A stretch of DNA of 6,842 bases, from the NCBI GenBank assembly GCA_036558545.1, contig DATBFJ010000019.1:1-6842 (forward strand). Reading direction: 5' to 3'. Shown one piece after another: positions 1 through 4,425 of this stretch (within the stretch, counting starts at the first letter, position 1; each line of letters opens with the position of its first letter). The translations under genes and the position numbers were made by a program. Origin of the DNA: JALYGJ01 sp036558545. Lineage in GTDB: Bacteria > Chloroflexota > Limnocylindria > Limnocylindrales > CSP1-4. The notes below the pieces were generated by a model, which was not told where the DNA came from, searched no databases, and saw only the letters and a list, made by a program, of their open reading frames with translations.

Positions 1-237
1 GAGAGTCTGGCCCGGACGTTCTTTGCGAGCCCGGAGACGCACGGCTCGGGTACGATCGTGAGCGACGTCGAAGTCACCGAGATGGAGTTGTTGACCGACG
101 ACGTCACAGGACGGCCGGCTTGGCGAATCAGCATCGATGGCACGGTCACGGACGCGGCGCGCGCCAAGTGGACGTCAGCGTTCGTTCTGTCCGTCGACGC
201 TCAGACCGGCGATATCAGGGTCGTCGCGCAGGGCTGA
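1..237 (+). CDS. C-terminal 78 residues of an unrecognised protein (5' truncated by window edge)
   Basis: An open frame enters from the left edge in frame 1 and ends at TGA 235-237. I do not recognise the family. The visible part ends in alternating hydrophobic and polar stretches: a segment around WRISIDGTV, then a TSAFVLSVDAQTGDIRVV-like end. This reads as paired beta strands with a turn, the look of a small PepSY-like or NTF2-like domain, but that is only a structural impression. No signal peptide or membrane segment is visible because the N-terminus lies outside the window. It converges on the MarP-like gene with only five bases (238-242) between the two stop codons, so no separate terminator fits there. 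Coding status is supported by the uninterrupted frame of 78 codons and by the tight fit against the neighbouring stop. Function is unknown. Confidence 0.65.
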   Translation, partial: ESLARTFFASPETHGSGTIVSDVEVTEMELLTDDVTGRPAWRISIDGTVTDAARAKWTSAFVLSVDAQTGDIRVVAQG

Positions 238-242
238 TCGTG

Positions 243-1442
243 TTAGGACTCCGTCAGGCACGCTCCAGTATCGACGGCTGAGCCCAGATCGATGGCCTTA
301 TTTACGTCCTTGGCGACCTCGGTCGGGGACAGGGCATAGCCGACGTCGGGCTGTGTACGCGAGTCGGAGAAGGTGACGCCACCGACTGAGCCGTCGGGCA
401 GGATCACGGGGCCGCCGCTATCGCCCGGGGCGACCGCTGACTTCATCTCGATCACGGTCCGCGCGATGATCTGGTTGCCGTAGATGTCGCGGCCCAAAGC
501 ATCGATCGGCCGCGAGATGAGTGCCGGGATCAGTTGCAGTCCTCCGCCGCCCGTGTAGCCGAGAGCCACGGCGTTCTCGCCTCGCGTGGGCAGCGTCCGG
601 CTCAACGTCAGTGGCGCGACGTCAAGTTGGCGGTCCGTCTCGAGCATCGCGATGTCAAGTTGCGGATCGAACAAAACGACCGAGGCATGAAACCGGTCCA
701 GCGAGCCATCGAACGACAGCCAAACGTCGCTCGATCCGGCGACTACGTGTGCGTTCGTGACGAAATGGTTTGGTGACACGGCAAAGGAACTGCCACTGAC
801 GAAGTTGGTGCAGGCGATCGCCTCCACTTTCAGGGTCGATGCGCGCGCCGCCGCGCCGATCTGGTTGGCCTCCGCCTGAGACGGACCACCAGTCGGAACG
901 TCGGCGGGCGGCGCGCCGACGAAGACGTCCGGCAAGCCGGTCGCCTCCATCAACCGACCGAGTTGTGCGGCAATCACCACGGGCGATGGCAGCCGCGACT
1001 CGAGGGCAGAGACGATGGCCGACTGGCGCGCCTCGTTTGCCACGCCGGCCATTGGCAGCAACGCCGCCAGGCCACCCATCAACCACACGAGGAACAAGCC
1101 GCGCACGAACCCGAACGCAGCGCCAGCGCCGGTGTCGACGCCGCCGACAACTCCTCTTCCCATGCGCCGCCGCAAAGTGGCGCCCGCGGCGCTTCCAACG
1201 GCCTGGGCAACCAGGACGATGGCGCACACCGCGCAGATGACGATCACGCCGCGCAGAAACGGATCCACGTCGCTGAGTACGCCACTCGTCGCGGGAGCTG
1301 CCAGCACGACGATGCCGAAGCCAACGATGAAGCCAACCAGGGCAAGGGCCTGGACGACGAAACCGGATCGCCAGCCGAACCAAACGGCGATACCGATGAT
1401 GAGCAACGCGAGAAGGTCGACGAAGTTGACTGAGTCGATCAC
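243..1442 (-). CDS. marP: MarP-family membrane-anchored periplasmic serine protease (CvpA domain + trypsin-like domain)
   Basis: The 399-residue product matches the layout of mycobacterial MarP (Rv3671c, about 397 residues), a membrane serine protease needed for acid and oxidative stress resistance. The N-terminal half, residues about 8-130, has four hydrophobic segments of the CvpA/colicin V production type. A linker (about 170-200) leads to a chymotrypsin-fold domain. The catalytic triad is intact: His232 in TNAHVVAG, Asp263 in QLDIAML and Ser342 in GDSGGP. Cys211 and Cys395 lie where, from memory, MarP has a redox-sensitive disulfide (Cys214-Cys395). The start is GTG at 1440-1442, overlapping the TGA of the upstream PPOX gene by four bases (GTGA), with no good Shine-Dalgarno site, so translation is probably coupled. 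It is the last gene of a three-gene minus-strand operon. The family call is firm; the physiological substrate is unknown. Confidence 0.9.
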   Translation of the reverse strand: MIDSVNFVDLLALLIIGIAVWFGWRSGFVVQALALVGFIVGFGIVVLAAPATSGVLSDVDPFLRGVIVICAVCAIVLVAQAVGSAAGATLRRRMGRGVVGGVDTGAGAAFGFVRGLFLVWLMGGLAALLPMAGVANEARQSAIVSALESRLPSPVVIAAQLGRLMEATGLPDVFVGAPPADVPTGGPSQAEANQIGAAARASTLKVEAIACTNFVSGSSFAVSPNHFVTNAHVVAGSSDVWLSFDGSLDRFHASVVLFDPQLDIAMLETDRQLDVAPLTLSRTLPTRGENAVALGYTGGGGLQLIPALISRPIDALGRDIYGNQIIARTVIEMKSAVAPGDSGGPVILPDGSVGGVTFSDSRTQPDVGYALSPTEVAKDVNKAIDLGSAVDTGACLTES

Positions 1443-1888
1443 GTTGCGAACCAGCTCGTGGCGTGCTGGACGTCTACGCGAATGATCGGCCGTGTCTCGA
1501 GCGCGTGAGAGGCGTACTGCAGGTACTTCGCTCGGAGGAGGCTGACGGCGTTGGCGTGTTCGGGCACCGACCCACCCCTGGGCTCGATCAAACGCGCGTT
1601 ACCGTGCAATCGCAACCAGCCGAGCCGGGTCCAGTCCTCGTCCCACTCGTCCACGAGAACAGAGACGTCTGGCCGCTGCTCGATGTCATGGACGCGAGCG
1701 AGGTCGCGCGGATCCGCAACCGTCTTCGGTTTCTCGTCGATCGGCGTGTACAGAACGCCATCCGCGAAAACGAACGCGATCGGAACGAGGCGCGGCGTCC
1801 CGTCGCGAGCGAGCGTGGCCAGCACGGCACGCCGTGCTTCGTTGATCAGATCGAGCTCGCGCCCGGACAGCGGCGTCACGCCGCGCAA
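1439..1888 (-). CDS. PPOX-class probable F420-dependent oxidoreductase, Rv0121-like (TIGR03668 type)
   Basis: The 149-residue product is a small split-barrel flavin-binding protein of the pyridoxamine 5'-phosphate oxidase class. The opening region, residues about 12-48, has the usual strand pattern: RRAVLATLARDGTPRLVPIA, then FVFADGVLYTPID. DEKPK (51-55) and VDEWDEDWTRLGWLRLHG (79-96) resemble the Rv0121 subgroup, which is thought to bind coenzyme F420 rather than FMN. The substrate is not known for this subgroup, and F420 use is inferred from resemblance. The first possible start is TTG 1886-1888, directly after the TAG of the cyclophilin gene. A GAGGAG lies three bases upstream of it, rather close. 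A GTG at 1877-1879 (12 bases from GAGGAG) is an alternative that would shorten the protein by three residues. The stop overlaps the MarP-like start. It is probably a cytoplasmic enzyme. Confidence 0.85.
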   Translation of the reverse strand: MRGVTPLSGRELDLINEARRAVLATLARDGTPRLVPIAFVFADGVLYTPIDEKPKTVADPRDLARVHDIEQRPDVSVLVDEWDEDWTRLGWLRLHGNARLIEPRGGSVPEHANAVSLLRAKYLQYASHALETRPIIRVDVQHATSWFAT

Positions 1889-2395
1889 CTACTCCTCGGC
1901 GATCTCGACGTTGTTGATCGTCACCGGCGCAACTGGCCGGTCCTGCGCGCCGGTCTGGGCGGTGGCGATCTTGTCGAGCGTGTCTTCGCCGCTGGTCAGC
2001 TTGCCGAAGATCGTGTAGTTGGGTGGCAGGCCGTAGTCGGCGTGCATCACGAAAAACTGGCTTCCGTTGGTGTTCGGACCGGCGTTCGCCATCGCCAGGA
2101 TGCCGCGGTTGTACTTGCGCTCGACCTGCTCGTCGTTGAAACGGTAGCCGGGGCCGCCACGGCCGGTACCCGTTGGGTCGCCGCCCTGGATCATGAAACC
2201 CTTGATGACGCGGTGAAAGATCACGCCGTCGTAAAAGCCGTCGCGCGCCAGGAAGACGAAATTGTTGACCGTCTTTGGCGCTTCGGCGGCGAACAGCTCT
2301 GCCGTCATCGGTCCAGCGGACGTGTCGATCGTCGCCGTGTACTTCTTCGACGGGTCGATAGCCATTTGCGGAGGCGATGAGTACGTTTTGGCCAT
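1889..2395 (-). CDS. Cyclophilin-type peptidyl-prolyl cis-trans isomerase
   Basis: This is a single-domain cyclophilin of 168 residues that catalyses cis-trans isomerisation of Xaa-Pro bonds in protein folding. Family landmarks are all present: FHRV at 60-63 with the catalytic Arg62, FMIQGGDPTGTG at 67-78, MANAGPNTNGSQFFV around 102-116, and the late LPPNYTIFGKL segment around 123-133. No signal peptide or lipobox is visible, so a cytoplasmic location is likely. I chose ATG 2393-2395 over the in-frame ATG at 2411-2413 because a strong GAGGAG (2402-2407) lies six bases before it; the longer reading would translate through its own ribosome site and add MKEELE. It is the first gene of the minus-strand operon. 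Its last two sense codons, GAG GAG, double as the Shine-Dalgarno-like site for the following PPOX gene. The gene is called by family only; ppiA/ppiB assignment cannot be made from sequence alone. Confidence 0.93.
   Translation of the reverse strand: MAKTYSSPPQMAIDPSKKYTATIDTSAGPMTAELFAAEAPKTVNNFVFLARDGFYDGVIFHRVIKGFMIQGGDPTGTGRGGPGYRFNDEQVERKYNRGILAMANAGPNTNGSQFFVMHADYGLPPNYTIFGKLTSGEDTLDKIATAQTGAQDRPVAPVTINNVEIAEE
1892..1897 (-). promoter_or_regulatory. Shine-Dalgarno-like GAGGAG at the cyclophilin/PPOX junction
   Basis: GAGGAG on the minus strand encodes the terminal Glu-Glu of the cyclophilin and sits three bases before TTG 1886-1888 and 12 bases before GTG 1877-1879. Either spacing is off the optimum. 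Ribosomes ending at the TAG (1889-1891) could restart here, so the site probably supports coupled translation. Confidence 0.45.
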
Positions 2396-2401
2396 TTCGA
2401 G

Positions 2402-2407
2402 CTCCTC
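2402..2407 (-). promoter_or_regulatory. Shine-Dalgarno site deciding the cyclophilin start
   Basis: The minus strand reads GAGGAG six bases upstream of ATG 2393-2395. This spacing is ideal and argues for the internal ATG over the upstream one at 2411-2413. Confidence 0.7.
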
Positions 2408-2428
2408 TTTCATTTCGTCAGCCCGGCG

Positions 2429-2434
2429 AGCCTA
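2429..2434 (-). promoter_or_regulatory. Possible -10 element (TAGGCT) for the cyclophilin operon
   Basis: TAGGCT fits the TANNNT form of a -10 box and would place transcription start near 2422, giving a leader of about 27 bases that carries the GAGGAG site. I see no convincing -35 hexamer 16-18 bases upstream, so this is a weak call from position and sequence alone. Confidence 0.22.
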
Positions 2435-2491
2435 GCGCAAACGGCTGAGAAACCCCGCGTAAACCACCGCGAATCAACGCTTGAGGCGGAG

Positions 2492-2550
2492 GTGGGTACT
2501 CGTGGGTAGTCGGACTAGTACTACAGGGGTACTTCTGACTCGGTGACTAC
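2492..2550. repeat. Cluster of short direct and inverted repeats, candidate operator array
   Basis: The cluster starts with a 10-base tandem repeat differing at one base: GTGGGTACTC (2492-2501) and GTGGGTAGTC (2502-2511). TAGTC-G-GACTA forms an inverted repeat at 2507-2517. The overlapping palindromes ACTAGT (2514-2519) and AGTACT (2517-2522) follow. GTAGT (2506-2510) and ACTAC (2520-2524) are inverted copies. GGGTACT recurs at 2527-2533, and TGACT occurs at 2536 and 2544. Such density in an intergenic region suggests binding sites for a regulator of the downstream tad pair; the regulator is not identifiable. Confidence 0.45.
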
Positions 2551-2579
2551 GCCAAGGACCTGCTGCGAGGGTACGGCCG

Positions 2580-2598
2580 TGGCGTCGAAATGGCGTCG
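2580..2598 (+). repeat. Direct repeat TGGCGTCG with an 11-base period
   Basis: TGGCGTCG occurs at 2580-2587 and again at 2591-2598, separated by AAA. The period of 11 bases is about one turn of the helix, which would suit two protein subunits on the same DNA face. It lies 31-49 bases before the tadE-like start. Chance is possible for an 8-mer of this composition. Confidence 0.3.
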
Positions 2599-2601
2599 CA
2601 C

Positions 2602-2621
2602 GTGCAAGTTTGAGGGTGCAC
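2602..2621 (+). repeat. Small inverted repeat just upstream of the tadE-like start
   Basis: GTGCA (2602-2606) and TGCAC (2617-2621) can pair around a ten-base loop that contains the only purine-rich ribosome-site candidate, GAGGG (2612-2616). That candidate is 12 bases from the ATG, longer than usual. A five-pair stem is weak, so a role in translation control is speculative. Confidence 0.2.
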
Positions 2622-2628
2622 AACGCAG

Positions 2629-3072
2629 ATGCTTCGCTCAGCGCAATTGCGCCGGCCTCGCCGCCTCGGCTCTTCGCGATCTCCCGGCCAGGCGATCGTC
2701 GAGTTCGCCCTCGTCGTCCCGGTGTTCCTCATGATCTTCTTCGGCACGGTCGACTTCGGCATGGCCTTCAACGCGTCGCTGACGATCAGCAACGCCGCGC
2801 GTGAGGGCGCCAGGACTGGAGTTACCAATCCGACGACCGCCGCGGTAACTGCCCGCGTCAAGGCGGTCGTGGGTTCGATGAACGACAGCAAGCTCAGCGT
2901 CAGCGTTTCATGCCTCACGCCTGGCAACGCGGCGTGCGCCGGCGGCATGGCTGGCGCCGCGACCGGCGACACCCTCGTGGTCACCGTTGGTTACGACTAC
3001 TCGTTGATCACACCAATCGCCTTCGGCACGGTCGTGCCGCTTTCATCCACAGAAAAGATGCTCATCGAATGA
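2629..3072 (+). CDS. TadE-like pseudopilin (Flp/Tad pilus assembly)
   Basis: The 147-residue product has the TadE hallmark: a basic N-terminus (residues 1-18), then GQAIVEFALVVPVFLMIFFG (20-39) and VDFG (41-44), then NAAREGAR (55-62). TadE and TadF are minor pseudopilins of the Tad/Flp secretion system; they sit in the inner membrane by one segment with the C-terminal part outside. Gly20 followed by Glu25 (E+5) matches the cleavage site of the TadV/CpaA prepilin peptidase. The rest (65-147) is small, Ala/Thr/Val-rich, probably beta, with Cys95 and Cys103 that could pair. The start is fixed: an in-frame TGA lies at 2611-2613, and the only start codon after it is ATG 2629-2631. The stop overlaps the next gene by four bases (ATGA). 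The family is clear; whether it is TadE or TadF in role is not. Confidence 0.88.
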   Translation: MLRSAQLRRPRRLGSSRSPGQAIVEFALVVPVFLMIFFGTVDFGMAFNASLTISNAAREGARTGVTNPTTAAVTARVKAVVGSMNDSKLSVSVSCLTPGNAACAGGMAGAATGDTLVVTVGYDYSLITPIAFGTVVPLSSTEKMLIE

Positions 3073-4424
3073 GCGCACGGGTGAAGGCGTTCGCCATGGT
3101 CCGCGGCGAGCCGCGTCGCCAGGGACAGCAGGGCCAGACACTGGTGCTGTTCGTGATCTTCCTGATCATGATCCTGACGACGCTGGCGCTGATCATCAAC
3201 GGCGGCCTCGTGCGCCGCTCGAATCAGGAGCTGTGGAACGCACTCGACTCGGGCGCGCTGGCGGGCGCTCAGAGCTTACCGGCCAACCCATCGCAGGCCG
3301 ACAGTGATGCATTGAAGTTCGCGATGCTCAACCATCCCGGCCTCACTTCCGGCTCAGTCACGACCTCCTATAGGTGCCTGGTAGGCGATCGCAACAACGA
3401 TGGACAGCCCGACTCACAGGATGTGCCTGTCGTGTGCAATCCCGGTGCGGGCGCAAGTTGGACGTGCGCCGAGGGCAGATGCGTCGCGGACTGCGATCCC
3501 TTCGTCGCCGGCATGATCTGCAACACGGTCCTGGTCACAGGCACGGTCGACACGAGTTACATGCTGAGCGGGGTGACGGGCGTCAACGGCACATCGACGA
3601 CGTACACATCTGCCGCGTGTAGCGGAGTGTGTGGTGCGGATCCGACGGTACCGCTCGATATAGGCATCGTGCTCGACCGCACGAGCAGCATGAGCGACAC
3701 GGATCTGGCCAACGTAAAGACTGCTGCCCAAGCCATGCTCCAGGACTTCGACCCATCGATCGACTACGTGGGTCTGTCACTTCTTGGCCAGAGTCAAAGC
3801 GCCGTGAGCTGCGCCGGCGTGGGCAACGCACATGGACTGGCCGCACCCGTCGCAGGCAGCGGCACCTGGGTCGTAGTTCCTTATCCGACGAACCAATCGC
3901 TGAGCAACGACTACCTGACCGGCACTGCCCTGAACGCGAATAGCCAGCTCGTCCGCACGATCCAGTGCATGGATCATTCGTCGACCAAGACAGACCTGGG
4001 CGACCCGCTGCTGGCAATGGCGAACACGCTGCGGACACAGGGCCGCGCCAACGCCAACAAGGGCATCATCCTGATGACCGACGGTGCGGCGAACATGCCC
4101 AACGCCGACTCATGCCAGTACGCGATGGACAAGGCCACGGCGGTCAAGAACATGGGTGTGGAGCTGTTCACGATCGGCTTCGGAGTCGTAGGAGATCGTT
4201 GTGTGGATGTCGACGGCACGTACAAGAACGCCCTTGCGAGCAGGCTGCTGGCCGACATGGCCACGGGTCCCAGCGTTGACAACGGGTGCACGGATGCCGA
4301 GAACGCGGACGGTGACCATTACTTCTGCGAGCCGAGGACGGACAGCCTGACGACCGTCTTCCACGCCGCGGCAACCGCGCTGCTCCAGGGCCACGTCAAG
4401 CTGGTGACTCTGCCCGGGAGCTGA
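3069..4424 (+). CDS. TadG-like protein with von Willebrand factor A domain (Tad pilus-associated surface protein)
   Basis: The 451-residue product begins with a short cytoplasmic basic stretch and one membrane segment (about 24-44), followed by the TadG-type motif around NALDSGALAGA (57-67). A cysteine-rich region (103-188) follows, containing a calcium-loop-like D-x-N-x-D-G-x-x-D-x-x-D at 107-118. The VWA domain starts near 197. Its MIDAS metal site is complete: DRTSS (203-207), Thr308 and Asp338 in MTDG, so it should bind a divalent metal and perhaps a ligand. Fourteen cysteines, all after the membrane segment, suit disulfides outside the cell membrane. ATG 3069-3071 overlaps the tadE-like stop (ATGA), which supports it over an in-frame upstream ATG at 2910 that would lie inside tadE. 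There is no Glu at +5 after Gly22, so prepilin-peptidase processing is not expected. TadG-type proteins are thought to anchor the pilus to the envelope; adhesion is an alternative role. Confidence 0.87.
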   Translation: MSARVKAFAMVRGEPRRQGQQGQTLVLFVIFLIMILTTLALIINGGLVRRSNQELWNALDSGALAGAQSLPANPSQADSDALKFAMLNHPGLTSGSVTTSYRCLVGDRNNDGQPDSQDVPVVCNPGAGASWTCAEGRCVADCDPFVAGMICNTVLVTGTVDTSYMLSGVTGVNGTSTTYTSAACSGVCGADPTVPLDIGIVLDRTSSMSDTDLANVKTAAQAMLQDFDPSIDYVGLSLLGQSQSAVSCAGVGNAHGLAAPVAGSGTWVVVPYPTNQSLSNDYLTGTALNANSQLVRTIQCMDHSSTKTDLGDPLLAMANTLRTQGRANANKGIILMTDGAANMPNADSCQYAMDKATAVKNMGVELFTIGFGVVGDRCVDVDGTYKNALASRLLADMATGPSVDNGCTDAENADGDHYFCEPRTDSLTTVFHAAATALLQGHVKLVTLPGS

Positions 4425-4425
4425 T

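Larger units (their letters stand above)
2414..2628. promoter_or_regulatory. Divergent intergenic control region between the cyclophilin operon and the tadE-tadG pair
   Basis: No credible gene lies in this stretch of about 215 bases. It must hold promoters for both directions. Its middle (2492-2550) is crowded with short direct and inverted repeats built on GTACT, GTAGT and GACTA. A second repeat block sits at 2580-2598, and a small inverted repeat at 2602-2621 lies just before the tadE-like start. I cannot assign a + strand promoter with confidence. No Rho-independent terminator with a T-run is seen. Confidence 0.6.

Noticed and set aside
655..1383. A 242-codon minus-strand frame inside the MarP-like gene
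   Set aside because: It is a shifted frame of the MarP gene, extremely rich in Arg, with no recognisable domain.
1463..2380. A 305-codon + strand open frame running antisense across both the PPOX and cyclophilin genes
   Set aside because: Both genes on the other strand have clear family motifs. The antisense product is a motif-free Arg/Val/Asp-rich chain typical of mirror frames in GC-rich DNA, and it spans a gene boundary.
2396..2413. Six-residue N-terminal extension (MKEELE) of the cyclophilin
   Set aside because: The extension contains the strong GAGGAG ribosome site ideally spaced for the inner ATG at 2393-2395. It remains possible but is less likely.
2547..2984. A 145-codon minus-strand frame opposite tadE and its leader
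   Set aside because: It overlaps the well-supported tadE-like gene, has no motif, and would occupy the repeat-rich control region.
2910..3068. N-terminal extension of the TadG-like protein from an upstream in-frame ATG
   Set aside because: It would lie inside tadE, adds 53 Arg/His-rich residues before the expected membrane segment, and ignores the ATGA junction at 3069.
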